NCBI RefSeq assembly: GCF_027594545.1
Contig: NZ_CP115160.1
Location: 4,088,501 to 4,152,500, forward strand
Length of the DNA: 64,000 nucleotides
Reading direction: 5' to 3'
DNA from: Algoriphagus sp. TR-M9
GTDB lineage: Bacteria > Bacteroidota > Bacteroidia > Cytophagales > Cyclobacteriaceae
Part shown: in pieces, positions 52,316 through 61,430 of the stretch
Numbering within the stretch: position 1 is the stretch's first letter
Layout of the letters: each line of letters begins with the position of its first letter
The notes under the pieces: generated by a model
The model's database searches: none
The model's input: the letters and a program-made list of their open reading frames with translations, nothing else
Told to the model about the DNA's origin: nothing
Position numbers and translations under genes: made by a program

Positions 52316-53233
52316 ATGAAATACTATTCCCGATTGGTAATCCCATTTCTGGTCACATTTGCCCTTGCTTTTTCCAAGCTATACTTCGGTGAAGAAGCTA
52401 AAAACTGGGAGGGAGTCTTTGCTTATTTACCGCATATCAATACTGTTCTTATTATAGTTGGGTTCACGTGGTGCCTCTTAGTGGGTATGCAAATTGTCAA
52501 GAGGATCTTTCTGAAGCAATATGACATCTCACAAGAAGATAACCTTCGGGCAAGGAAAGTTTTAACCCAGATCAATTTACTGGTGAAAATTGCCAACTTT
52601 CTTATCCTACTGCTTGGTATAGGATTAATTCTACTGTCCTTTGAATCTGTACGAAAAGTTGGTGTCGGATTTTTTGCCTCGGCAGGAGTTGCGGGAATTA
52701 TCATTGGTTTTTCTGCTCAGAAAGCCATTGGAACGCTGATAGCCGGGATTCAGATTGCTTTTACCCAGCCTTTTCGACTGGAAGATGCCGTGGTCGTAGA
52801 GGGAGAATGGGGTTGGATTGAAGAGATTAATTTGAACTACATCGTCGTGCGAATCTGGGACCTTCGAAGGCTTGTGCTACCGACCACTTATTTCCTTGAG
52901 AACCCATTTCAGAACTGGACCAGAACCTCCGGAGATTTACTTGGGTCGGTGTTTTTATATACAGATTACACCATTCCTTTTGAGGAGCTGCGCAAAGAAT
53001 TGGACAGGATTTTAGAAACTACAGATCTCTGGGACAAAAAAGTGAAGGTGCTTCAAGTCTCAGATGCGAAAGAATTCACCGTAGAAACCCGTATTTTGGT
53101 GAGTGCCAAAAACTCTCCCATAGCTTGGGATTTACGTGTGTATGTTCGGGAGAAAATGATTGAGTTTATTCAAAAAAATTACCCGGAAAGCCTCCCAAAA
53201 ACCAGGGTGGAAATGACTCAGAGAGCTACTTAG
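52316..53233 (+). CDS. MscS-family mechanosensitive ion channel
   Basis: A 305-residue channel-type protein with three or four N-terminal helices and the MscS pore helix AGVAGIIIGFSAQKAIGTLIAG, followed by the beta domain GIQIAFTQPFRLEDAVVVEGEWGWIEEINLNYIVVRIWDLRRLVLP with TTYFLENPFQNWTR. The C-terminal domain is short, as in the small-conductance class. It opens on hypo-osmotic shock to release solutes through the inner membrane. The next gene starts 5 bp later. Confidence 0.95.
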   Translation: MKYYSRLVIPFLVTFALAFSKLYFGEEAKNWEGVFAYLPHINTVLIIVGFTWCLLVGMQIVKRIFLKQYDISQEDNLRARKVLTQINLLVKIANFLILLLGIGLILLSFESVRKVGVGFFASAGVAGIIIGFSAQKAIGTLIAGIQIAFTQPFRLEDAVVVEGEWGWIEEINLNYIVVRIWDLRRLVLPTTYFLENPFQNWTRTSGDLLGSVFLYTDYTIPFEELRKELDRILETTDLWDKKVKVLQVSDAKEFTVETRILVSAKNSPIAWDLRVYVREKMIEFIQKNYPESLPKTRVEMTQRAT

Positions 53234-53238
53234 ACGAT

Positions 53239-53628
53239 ATGTATTACGACATTTTGATGTTTAGCCATTTGGCGACAGTAGTGCCCTGCATATTTTTGGG
53301 AGCTTACTTACTTTTCGCAAAAAAAGGCGGCTTAACGCATAGAAACCTTGGTGCTTTATACATGAGTTTGATGCTAATTACTGCTGTTATCGCCCTGTTT
53401 ATTGAAGCACAAGTGGGAGATAGACTTTTCAATCATTTCGGATACATTCATCTTTTTTGTTTGCTTGTTTTTTGGACTGTTCCCACAGCATTTTTGTCCA
53501 TCAAAAAAGGAAAAGTCAAAACCCATCAGCGAAAAATGATCTTACTTTATGTAGGAGCTATCATTTTAGCAGGTGGATTTACACTCGCTCCTGGAAGATA
53601 TTTGCATGGTGTTTTTTTCGGAGGATGA
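53239..53628 (+). CDS. DUF2306-like four-helix membrane protein
   Basis: A 129-residue protein with four transmembrane helices, histidines in helix 1 (MFSHLATVVP), loop 2 (HRNLGALYM), helix 3 (FGYIHLFCLLVFWTVP) and before helix 4 (HQRKMILLYVGAIILAGGFTLAPGRYLHG). This resembles DUF2306 and cytochrome b561-type helices, so haem binding is possible. It follows the MscS gene by 5 bp and is likely co-transcribed; function is not known. Confidence 0.8.
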   Translation: MYYDILMFSHLATVVPCIFLGAYLLFAKKGGLTHRNLGALYMSLMLITAVIALFIEAQVGDRLFNHFGYIHLFCLLVFWTVPTAFLSIKKGKVKTHQRKMILLYVGAIILAGGFTLAPGRYLHGVFFGG

Positions 53629-53651
53629 ACGCTTAGGCTTTCTCTCTAAGA

Positions 53652-55181
53652 CTATAAGGCATTCAAATTCTTCAAGTATTCTTCTGCCTGATTAATTAAT
53701 TCTTCCTTATTTTTCAATTTGTCCAGCGTACGATAAGCCATTCCGATTCTGGGGTTGTTTTCCAACTTTTCCCTGTTTCGATTATAAAAATGCCAGTAAA
53801 GGCTATTGAAAGGGCAAGCTCCCTCACCAACTTTTTTGCTAGAACTATAAGCGCAATGACTGCAGTAATTGCCCATTTTATGGATGTAATTTGCCGAGGA
53901 AACGTAGGGTTTGGTTCCCACAATCCCTCCGTCAGCAAACTGGCTCATCCCACGCGTATTAGTGATCTCTACCCATTCGATGGCATCGATATATACACCC
54001 AGATACCATTGATCCACCTCATCGGGATGAATGCCGGCTAGCAAAGCAAAATTACCGATCACCATCAATCGTTGAATGTGATGCGCATAAGCCAGGTCCA
54101 ATGATTGACCGATGGAGTGGCTAAGGCATTTCATTTTGGTATCTCCTGTCCAAAACCAATCAGGAAGCTTTCTCTGGTGATTGAAGAAATTCAATTCTGC
54201 AAATTCAGGCATTTTTGCCCAGTAGATTCCCCGCATATATTCTCTCCATCCTATGATTTGACGAATAAATCCCTCCGCCTGAGAAATAGCAATCGTGTCT
54301 TGATGTTCCTTCCAATAAGCCTCTACTTTTTGAACTACCTCCAGTGGAGAAAGCATCTTGGTGTTCATGGCAAAACTCAGCCTGGAGTGAAAAAGGAAGG
54401 GATCCCAGGTGGTCAAAGCATCCTGATAGTCACCAAAATGAACCAGCAGCTGTGTACAAAAGTGGTCCAAAACCTCCAGACTTTCTTCCCGGGAGCAAGG
54501 CCAGGTAAACTCTTCCTCGTCTATTTTCCCAATGGTTTTTACGTTAGCCTCAGTTAGCATTTTTACCACATCGGAAACTGGCTTTGGGTGGGTTTTAGGC
54601 TTTCGCAAAAGGCGCTTATCTTTCAGCGCAGCTCTGTTTTCATGATCAAAATTCCATTTACCGTGAAGTGGCTCTTTTCCATCCATCAGGATCGTAAAGT
54701 CTTTTCTCATTTGTCGGTAAAAACTCTCCATTAGGTACGTTTTCTTTCCATGGAAAAAGTCTTTCACGTATTCCCGCTCTGTCAAAAAATGCTCTGAATC
54801 TACACTACGACAGGGAATAGACAGGTTTTTACAGATTGATTTTAATTGAGTATCAAGTCGGTATTCGTCGGGGAGTTGGTATTCGAACTGTTCAAAGTGG
54901 TGTTCCTTGACCTTTCCTTGGATCATTTTCTCTAAATCCTGACTATTATCTTCTTGGTCTAATTTCACATAGTTGACCGTATGCCCCTGGGTTTTGAGAT
55001 GCTGGGCAAAGTTTCTCATGCTTAGAAAAAATGCAACTACTTTTTGAATATGATGTGCTACATAATCAGTCTCTTGCATGAGCTCAAGCATGAGGTAAGT
55101 CACTGAGGAATCCTTCTCATCAAACCAAGAATGTTGGGCATTCAGTTGGTCTCCAAGAATCAATCGTAATGTTTTGGGCAT
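53652..55181 (-). CDS. FeS-containing cryptochrome/photolyase (PhrB/CryPro-like)
   Basis: A 509-residue protein of the deoxyribodipyrimidine photolyase-related (PF04244) family. It opens with LRLILGDQLN (antenna domain), then has the FAD-binding region with RQIIGWREYMRGIYW and SLDLAYAHHIQRLMVIGNFALLAGIHPDEVDQWYLGVYIDAIEWVEITNTRGMSQ (in short motifs), and three C-terminal cysteines YCSHC and GACPFN with one earlier in the cluster region, for the 4Fe-4S cluster. These are 6-4 photolyases with a lumazine or related antenna. The ATG is immediately downstream of the terminator of the PorP gene. Confidence 0.95.
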   Translation of the reverse strand: MPKTLRLILGDQLNAQHSWFDEKDSSVTYLMLELMQETDYVAHHIQKVVAFFLSMRNFAQHLKTQGHTVNYVKLDQEDNSQDLEKMIQGKVKEHHFEQFEYQLPDEYRLDTQLKSICKNLSIPCRSVDSEHFLTEREYVKDFFHGKKTYLMESFYRQMRKDFTILMDGKEPLHGKWNFDHENRAALKDKRLLRKPKTHPKPVSDVVKMLTEANVKTIGKIDEEEFTWPCSREESLEVLDHFCTQLLVHFGDYQDALTTWDPFLFHSRLSFAMNTKMLSPLEVVQKVEAYWKEHQDTIAISQAEGFIRQIIGWREYMRGIYWAKMPEFAELNFFNHQRKLPDWFWTGDTKMKCLSHSIGQSLDLAYAHHIQRLMVIGNFALLAGIHPDEVDQWYLGVYIDAIEWVEITNTRGMSQFADGGIVGTKPYVSSANYIHKMGNYCSHCAYSSSKKVGEGACPFNSLYWHFYNRNREKLENNPRIGMAYRTLDKLKNKEELINQAEEYLKNLNAL

Positions 55182-55206
55182 AAAAAAAGGCTTTTATTTA
55201 AAAGCC
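55182..55206 (-). terminator. Terminator of the T9SS pair, abutting the photolyase start
   Basis: Minus-strand GGCTTTT/AAAAGCC (55200-55206 and 55189-55195) with a 4-nt loop, then seven T reaching to the photolyase ATG (55181). Confidence 0.85.
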
Positions 55207-55229
55207 CTTTTTCCGCTACTTTGTTTTGA

Positions 55230-56258
55230 TTAATACTTGAAACAAGGCATTGAAGAGGTTCTTCCTGCGCCTCGTTTATTGGTAGCAAGAAAACTATATC
55301 GTAAGCTGATCTCATGGGCTCCACCGGTGTTGGCATTTCCCAGAGAAGAAAGTGTGAAATCGTGGCTATATCCCACATCCAGTCCACCGCCTAAAGAAAT
55401 ACCAACTAGTCCGATGATTGCTTCATGATTGGGTAGTTCTGTTTTCTGAACAGGAATGCCTCTATACCATACGCCCAACACAATAGGCTGGATATTTACC
55501 TGTGCCCCCATATCCAGCTGAGAAAATGACCCTTGATTTTTATAGTTGAATGCCAATGTTAACTCTTTGGTACCCATTCTTTGGTTTAAATACTCGGTAG
55601 AAGTGCCCCCAGAGAGATCAAACCTCACTCCTCCATGTGCCGAAACTTTCAAAGGCAGTTTGCTATTTTCCCCATCAATGAATGAAATATTAGGTTGGGT
55701 TAAATGATGTCCAGCTAAACCAAACCATATATTTTCATTGTGAAAAACCATCCCGAAACTGTAGTCCATGAACTGATGGCTGATGCCATCTCCTAGGCTT
55801 TCTCCACTGGTCCCACCTACCGTTCCCGTTTGATCATCAATCTGACTTCCAAAAATCAAATCTCCGAAATAGGCATCCCTATCCATATAACTGACTTGCC
55901 CGCCCATTCTTAAGAATGATCTAAACCCCAAGCGCATCCTGTACGAGTAAGTAGCGCCAATTTCTGTCATGCTTAGATTGGCCATGCTTTGCTCGGAGCG
56001 ATTGACGATCACCCCTACACCGCTATTGGCACTGAATATATAATGGTCCGCATAGGCAGAGTAGGCGTTAAAGGTTTGGTCAAGACCAGGCCATTGATTT
56101 CTATAGTTCACGCCTATTCTAGTCATCTCCGATGATCCTGTCATTGCTGGGTTTAAATACAATGGAGCAGCATAAAACTGCGAGTATTGAATGTCTTGCC
56201 CATTCGCTTTTGGGCAAAGCAAGCTCAGGGTAATAAGTAGCAGATAAACGTTTTTCAT
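55230..56258 (-). CDS. PorP/SprF-family T9SS membrane protein, copy A
   Basis: A 342-residue outer-membrane protein: signal peptide ending PKANG, then the PorP/SprF opening DIQYSQFYAAPLYLNPAMTG and NYRNQWPGLDQTFNAYSAYADHYI. It ends at a predicted beta-strand plus an FKY tail. SprF-like proteins are needed to export and retain type B T9SS cargo such as SprB at the cell surface. The cargo gene is 3 bp upstream on the same strand, so the pair is co-transcribed. It is a clear paralogue of the protein at 60158-61201. Confidence 0.93.
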   Translation of the reverse strand: MKNVYLLLITLSLLCPKANGQDIQYSQFYAAPLYLNPAMTGSSEMTRIGVNYRNQWPGLDQTFNAYSAYADHYIFSANSGVGVIVNRSEQSMANLSMTEIGATYSYRMRLGFRSFLRMGGQVSYMDRDAYFGDLIFGSQIDDQTGTVGGTSGESLGDGISHQFMDYSFGMVFHNENIWFGLAGHHLTQPNISFIDGENSKLPLKVSAHGGVRFDLSGGTSTEYLNQRMGTKELTLAFNYKNQGSFSQLDMGAQVNIQPIVLGVWYRGIPVQKTELPNHEAIIGLVGISLGGGLDVGYSHDFTLSSLGNANTGGAHEISLRYSFLATNKRGAGRTSSMPCFKY

Positions 56259-56261
56259 ATT

Positions 56262-58334
56262 CTATCTTATAAGGGTGACTCCTCCGGTTTTAGTGAATTG
56301 CTCGCCATCTTTGGAGGTGTAGGTGATTTGATATAAGTAATTGCCAGGAGGTGATGCCTGACCTTGGTGTGTTCCATCCCAGCCCGTTGTTTCTTGGCTA
56401 GCAGTGGCGTACACTTTTTCTCCCCAGGTATTGAAAACTTCCATGGAGAAATCGGAGACGGATTTAAGCTTGGGCATAAAGGTGTCATTTAGGCCATCTC
56501 CATTTGGGGTGAAAGCATTCGGTATGGTGATAAACTCTAATGGGGCATTTACTTGGATAATGTTTTTCTCTTGGCTAGAGCAGCCATACAGGTCATAAGC
56601 CGTCAAAGTGACTTCATAGCTTCCGGCCTTGTCAAATACATGAATTGGATCACGGTCTGTGGATTTGGCTCCGTCTCCAAACTGCCAATCCCAGGCCATG
56701 AACTCCTCCGCTATGATACTCTCAAAGATGATCTCCTCATTGACCTGCACCTCAGGCTCGCTGCTGATTTCAAGTTTACGGTAACCAAAGTCTAACCTCC
56801 CGGCTTGGTTGATACTGGCTGGAAAATCAACCTTTACTGCTGTTTCTGAGCTACATCCCAAGGCATCAATTACCGTTACACTCAGCTGGCCTGAGGAGTG
56901 AAAATTGATTTCCCTGTTTTCTTTTTCACCGGAACTCCAGTGAATCTGGTAAGGAGCTTGGCCTCCTTGGATAGACACCCATGCGATGCCGGTAAAATCC
57001 CCCTGTTCGCAGTCCACGTCAAAAGTGGTCTCGATGCGGGCGCTCAACGCAGCCACTTCATTTATGGAAAAAGAACGGCTTACTTCACAGCCACTTTCAT
57101 CAGAAACCTTTATTTCATAGGATCCAGCTTTAAGGTTTTCTCGGTCCAATCCTGCATTGATGTCATCTGTCCAAGACACTTTAGTAGCGCCATCTGCACC
57201 ATTTAGTTTGAGGCTGATTCTTCCTAATCCCGAATTTGCGCAGTTTGCATCTTCAAGCTCTAACACTTCTATTTCTAAAGCGGATTTGGTTTCTACCCTA
57301 AATTGATTTTGCATAGTACACCCAGATGCATCTGATATAGACACCGTATAAATACCAGCCGAAAGGTTCTCCAAGCTAGGGCTGGTGCTACCATTGTCCC
57401 AGGCATAAGTGTAAGGCTCTATCCCTCCGGACGGCTTCAGCTCAATCTGGCCATTACCAGCTCCAGCGCATGATTCATTTACCACTGAGGACTCCAGTCT
57501 CATGGCTGCAGCAGGCTCCAGCACATAGGATGCCTGGAAAGAACATCCCGTTTTATCTTGCACCAATACTTCATATTGTCCAGCCGGGACACCGGTAAGC
57601 TCAGGCGTGCTGGCTCCATTGCTCCAGGTGTAACTATAAGGAGCCTGGCCACCAGATACTTTTAAAGATATGGCTCCTGAATTTTGATTCTGACAGGTGG
57701 GATCCTGGATTACTTCACTCACGGCGATGCCTTCTGAAGCTGCTTTTACTTCAAAAGAAACAGTAACATCGCAGTTAAACTTATCTGCTACCGTGACGGA
57801 ATGAATTCCTGGGGCTAAATCATTTACTTGCCATTCATCAATCACCCCATTACTCCAGGTGACCTTATAGGGCTCGCCCCTTCCTACTTTTACACTGATA
57901 GCCGCAGAACCATCTGTGCCAGATCCACAAGTAGCATCCTTCACTTGAATAGGATCAAGAATCAACGGGTAAGGAGGCTGGACCACAATTCGCTCAGTAT
58001 GCACTGTGCCTACCGCATCGGTGATTTCCACTGTATAGGTTCCAGCATAGAGATCCGTGCGGTCTTTGCTTGTCTGTAGGGTGTTCCATTTATAAGTATA
58101 AGGTGCCACTCCACCAGAAACCGAAAGTATGATGTGCCCTTTTTCAGCATGGGAACAAAGTGCCAATTTTCCACTGACCTTAACTGATATTTCATCAGCG
58201 CCCTGGCTTTGCTGGATTTGGGGACCAAAGAATTCATCTGGAGCTATGGCTTGGGAATAGGCACAGGTACTCATTGCCCACTGCGAAAGCAGGACAAGCC
58301 AGACCAGACTATATATCCAATTCCTATTTTTCAA
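56262..58334 (-). CDS. SprB-repeat/PKD protein with T9SS type B sorting domain
   Basis: A 690-residue secreted cargo protein. TTG start with a signal peptide ending STCAYSQA. Six SprB-like repeats of about 65-70 residues follow (for example SGGQAPYSYTWSNGASTPEL, AGQYEVLVQDKTGCS), then a PKD domain (WDWQFGDGAKSTDRDPIHVFDKAGSYEVTL), and a C-terminal type B (gliding-motility CTD) tail: IPNAFTPNGDGLNDTF, FNTWGEKVYA, GWDGTHQGQ, PPGNYLYQITY. It is probably exposed on the surface as an adhesin. Its PorP partner is encoded 3 bp downstream. Confidence 0.93.
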   Translation of the reverse strand: MKNRNWIYSLVWLVLLSQWAMSTCAYSQAIAPDEFFGPQIQQSQGADEISVKVSGKLALCSHAEKGHIILSVSGGVAPYTYKWNTLQTSKDRTDLYAGTYTVEITDAVGTVHTERIVVQPPYPLILDPIQVKDATCGSGTDGSAAISVKVGRGEPYKVTWSNGVIDEWQVNDLAPGIHSVTVADKFNCDVTVSFEVKAASEGIAVSEVIQDPTCQNQNSGAISLKVSGGQAPYSYTWSNGASTPELTGVPAGQYEVLVQDKTGCSFQASYVLEPAAAMRLESSVVNESCAGAGNGQIELKPSGGIEPYTYAWDNGSTSPSLENLSAGIYTVSISDASGCTMQNQFRVETKSALEIEVLELEDANCANSGLGRISLKLNGADGATKVSWTDDINAGLDRENLKAGSYEIKVSDESGCEVSRSFSINEVAALSARIETTFDVDCEQGDFTGIAWVSIQGGQAPYQIHWSSGEKENREINFHSSGQLSVTVIDALGCSSETAVKVDFPASINQAGRLDFGYRKLEISSEPEVQVNEEIIFESIIAEEFMAWDWQFGDGAKSTDRDPIHVFDKAGSYEVTLTAYDLYGCSSQEKNIIQVNAPLEFITIPNAFTPNGDGLNDTFMPKLKSVSDFSMEVFNTWGEKVYATASQETTGWDGTHQGQASPPGNYLYQITYTSKDGEQFTKTGGVTLIR

Positions 58335-58860
58335 TGAATTTCAGGTTATTACCTAGTATTCTTTCATTTTCGACCGGGTTAATTTGCCGTACAAATGAAG
58401 ATTACTGTATTTCATTATTTAGAATATTATTTTTTGTATTTAATATACCGCAAAATGATATTCTTTTATTTGGTGATTTTATCGAAATAAGTAGATAAAA
58501 ATTCTTATTTGCAAGAGTTTTGAGCTAACCTGAAAAAACGAAATGCATCTTCAAAAAGTATAGTTTTTCTTTAAATATTACCATAATCAAAAAACAGCTG
58601 AAATGATGCTTTTTTTTAGGTATCAAAAGACAAAAGCCTGTTTTTCAGGTATGAAAAAAATTTTCTAAGATTATTAAAAAAAATCCCTGCAACTCTATTC
58701 TAGCGATCACCATCGTAAAATCGCCAAAACTACGGGAGATGAATAGGTATTCTTCATTCGGTAGAGTTGGTGGAGCCAAGCTCAAAAATCGATTGAGGCA
58801 AACGGGAATTTTAATTAATTAAGGCTCCCAATAGGAATAAGAACTCTTTGCTAACTGCAT
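58335..58860. other. A/T-rich intergenic region
   Basis: About 525 bp between the two T9SS pairs, same strand on both sides. It should carry the promoter of the SprB-like gene. TTAATTAATTAA (near 58812) is a 12-bp palindrome, and AGGTATCAAAA and AGGTATGAAAA (near 58620 and 58650) form a short direct repeat. No gene, RNA or clear promoter box recognised. Confidence 0.45.
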
Positions 58861-60060
58861 TCACCTTATAAGGCTGAAAACCCCATCTTGGATGATTTCC
58901 ACTCCTGAGCTAGTGCGGAAAAACCCTTTGTACACATAATTACCTTCGGGAGCTAATTTTCCTTTCCAGGTACCATCCCAGCCTTCAGAATCGAGATTTT
59001 GGGTAAAAAATAGTAGCTCACCCCAGGTATTAAACACATAAAAATCCATATCCACTACCCCTTTAAATTCAGGTTTGAAATGCTTATTCTTCTTTCCGGA
59101 GGGTGAAAAAGCATTAGGGAATATCACGAGGTAATCATCTCTGACTTCAACCAATCGCTCAAAAGTATGCAAGCAACCAATAGCATCCTCTGCAGTCAAT
59201 ACCACAGAATAAATTCCCTTAGCCCCAAAAGAATGTGTTGGGTTTTGAATAGTAGCTTCATGACCATCACCAAAATCCCAATGCCAAGAGCTGACTTCCC
59301 AAGGCGTAACATCAAAAAAGTCTACAGGCTGTAACACCTGCGCCGTTCCATTTTGCAGCACATTGCCCATACCCAGATTAGTCTCGTAGTCAAAAGCAGG
59401 CTCTAAAGTTGAAAGTGCTATGGTCACATCTAGGGGCTTCCAAGCCGACCAGCATTCGAACTCTTTAAAGCTACTTCGAATTGAGTAAGAACCATTTTCC
59501 TGTTGGTCATAAATATCATCAATCGAAACAGTATTCCCAGACGGACTGACTAGTTGATAATCATAAACTTCAGGGTCAAACTCTTCGATAGATAAGCTCA
59601 AATCTACCGATCCATCCGGATCGCATACCGTGGGAGGCTTAGTAGTCTGTAGCCTTGGCACATGAAAAACACGAACTTTGATATGCTTCATAGGAGAGGG
59701 AGGCATATTAGGTCCGGATAGCTCTACATAGTAGTTATAGGTAGAGGCTTGGATGTAGGTATTGGCAGTGGACTCATATTTCAACCCAAGAATAGTCAAT
59801 TCTCCATTGCTGCCCAGCTGATATTCAATTCCATTGAATGTTCCATCCGAAATTACGGAAGTACCGCTGGCATCATGGTACCAGGTATATTGTGCATCGC
59901 TTCCGGCTTGGCCAAATCCAGGTTCCACGGTGACAGGATCACCTTCGCAGATTTCCCAAGTGTCAGGATCAATCACCTGAGCAAACAAGCAAACGCTAGG
60001 TAAAAAACCCATTAATAGCGCATAAATGCTAAAAATATTTAACAGCCTGTTTTTAAGCAT
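58861..60060 (-). CDS. PKD protein with T9SS type B sorting domain
   Basis: A 399-residue cargo: signal peptide (SVCLFAQ), an immunoglobulin-like part (EICEGDPVTVEPGFGQ), a PKD domain (SSWHWDFGDGHEATIQNPTHSF) and a type B tail: VIFPNAFSPSGKKNKHF, FNTWGELLFFTQ, GWDGTWKGKLAPEGNYVYKGFF. It is shorter than the neighbouring SprB-like cargo and lacks SprB repeats. Its PorP-type partner is 97 bp upstream on the same strand. Confidence 0.92.
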   Translation of the reverse strand: MLKNRLLNIFSIYALLMGFLPSVCLFAQVIDPDTWEICEGDPVTVEPGFGQAGSDAQYTWYHDASGTSVISDGTFNGIEYQLGSNGELTILGLKYESTANTYIQASTYNYYVELSGPNMPPSPMKHIKVRVFHVPRLQTTKPPTVCDPDGSVDLSLSIEEFDPEVYDYQLVSPSGNTVSIDDIYDQQENGSYSIRSSFKEFECWSAWKPLDVTIALSTLEPAFDYETNLGMGNVLQNGTAQVLQPVDFFDVTPWEVSSWHWDFGDGHEATIQNPTHSFGAKGIYSVVLTAEDAIGCLHTFERLVEVRDDYLVIFPNAFSPSGKKNKHFKPEFKGVVDMDFYVFNTWGELLFFTQNLDSEGWDGTWKGKLAPEGNYVYKGFFRTSSGVEIIQDGVFSLIR

Positions 60061-60157
60061 TGATCTGTTTTACTTGCTTACATCAAATGACATTAAAATA
60101 GGAAAGGCCAGGAACGAATAGCTGTTTAACGGTGCTCCGGCAAACCCATGATAATGA

Positions 60158-61201
60158 CTAGTATCTAAAGCATGGTATAGTCCTGGCTCTCGCATTCCTG
60201 CTTTTTGGATCTCCCCATAAAAATCTATAAGTCAAGGATATTTCATGAGCTCCTCCACTATTCTTCTGACCCAATTTTGAAATAGTTACATCATAAGAAT
60301 AACCTATATCCAATCCGCTTTCCAATGAAACTCCCACCAGTCCGATGATGGCCTCATTATTTGGTAAATCGTTTTTAGTCGGCAAACCCCTATACCAAAG
60401 CCCCAAAACCAGTGGTTCCAAGAATAACTGTGTGCCTACATCAAGTTGATTGAATGGGTCTTGCTGTTTGTAATTGAAAGCAAAAGAAATGGATCGCTCT
60501 GCATAGGCATGAGTAAAATAATCCCTTCGCCCTCCTGCTAAGTCAAAGCGAATTCCTCCTTGCGCAGATAGTTTCATGGGGAGTTTTGAAATCTGGTCAT
60601 CCACAAAAGAGGTGTTTGGCTCAGTGATATGATGGGCCGAGGCGCCAAGCCAAATCTTATCAGAATAAAACATCCCCCCAAAGCTATAATCCACAAAGCT
60701 ATAGCGGCTATCTATTGGAATGCCATCGAGTTCATCGGTAATCCCACCTACTGTGCCATTGATGATATCAATCTGAGACCCAAAGACCAAGTCGGAGAAA
60801 AAAGCATCCCGCTGCATATAGCTGACCATCCCTCCGATTCTGAAAAACATATCTTCACCGAGCTTTAGCCTATAGGCGTAGGACAAACCAATTTCATTGG
60901 TGGAAAGATTGGCCATACTTTCCTGACTGCCATTGAAAATCAGACCTACCCCACTATTGTAATCAAAAATATAGTGGTCGATGTATGCTGAATAAGAATT
61001 AAAACTATGATCTAACCCTGGCCACTGGTTACGGTAATTCACCCCGATACGGGTGAGTTCGCTGGCCCCAGTCAAAGCCGGATTCAGGTAAAGTGGCGCT
61101 GCATAGAATTGAGAATACTGGGTATCCTGAGCTTTGGCATCTGGAAAAATGCAACAAATAGCCCCAATAGCTAAGAATACACAAATGACTATTCTATTCA
61201 T
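60158..61201 (-). CDS. PorP/SprF-family T9SS membrane protein, copy B
   Basis: From ATG 61201 (MNRIVICVFL; a TTG two codons upstream is less likely) the signal peptide ends DAKAQ. DTQYSQFYAAPLYLNPALTG, NYRNQWPGLDHSFNSYSAYIDHYI and ESMANLSTNEIGLSY match copy A closely over the first 90 mature residues and throughout. Both should serve outer-membrane export of type B cargo. The order relative to the cargo gene is the reverse of copy A: here PorP is first, then the cargo. Confidence 0.93.
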   Translation of the reverse strand: MNRIVICVFLAIGAICCIFPDAKAQDTQYSQFYAAPLYLNPALTGASELTRIGVNYRNQWPGLDHSFNSYSAYIDHYIFDYNSGVGLIFNGSQESMANLSTNEIGLSYAYRLKLGEDMFFRIGGMVSYMQRDAFFSDLVFGSQIDIINGTVGGITDELDGIPIDSRYSFVDYSFGGMFYSDKIWLGASAHHITEPNTSFVDDQISKLPMKLSAQGGIRFDLAGGRRDYFTHAYAERSISFAFNYKQQDPFNQLDVGTQLFLEPLVLGLWYRGLPTKNDLPNNEAIIGLVGVSLESGLDIGYSYDVTISKLGQKNSGGAHEISLTYRFLWGDPKSRNARARTIPCFRY

Positions 61202-61224
61202 ACACAACTACACCCAACCTATTA

Positions 61225-61232
61225 CAAATCTA
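61225..61232 (-). promoter_or_regulatory. -7 box of T9SS pair B
   Basis: TAGATTTG on the minus strand, 24-31 bp upstream of the ATG at 61201, fits TAnnTTTG. Confidence 0.45.
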
Positions 61233-61430
61233 TGATTTCACGGACAGGAAGAGGTTAATTTATTATGATTTCGCGTTTTATAACTACTAGGGCTTATGAT
61301 TGGGGCATTCAATCAAGGAAGTTATAAATCAATGCTTTGATGTGCAGAAGATTCTATTTCTTTCTATTCACATTAGCCCGACTTTGATTCAATAATTATA
61401 CCAAAATCTAAGCCAGTACGGATTATCACC

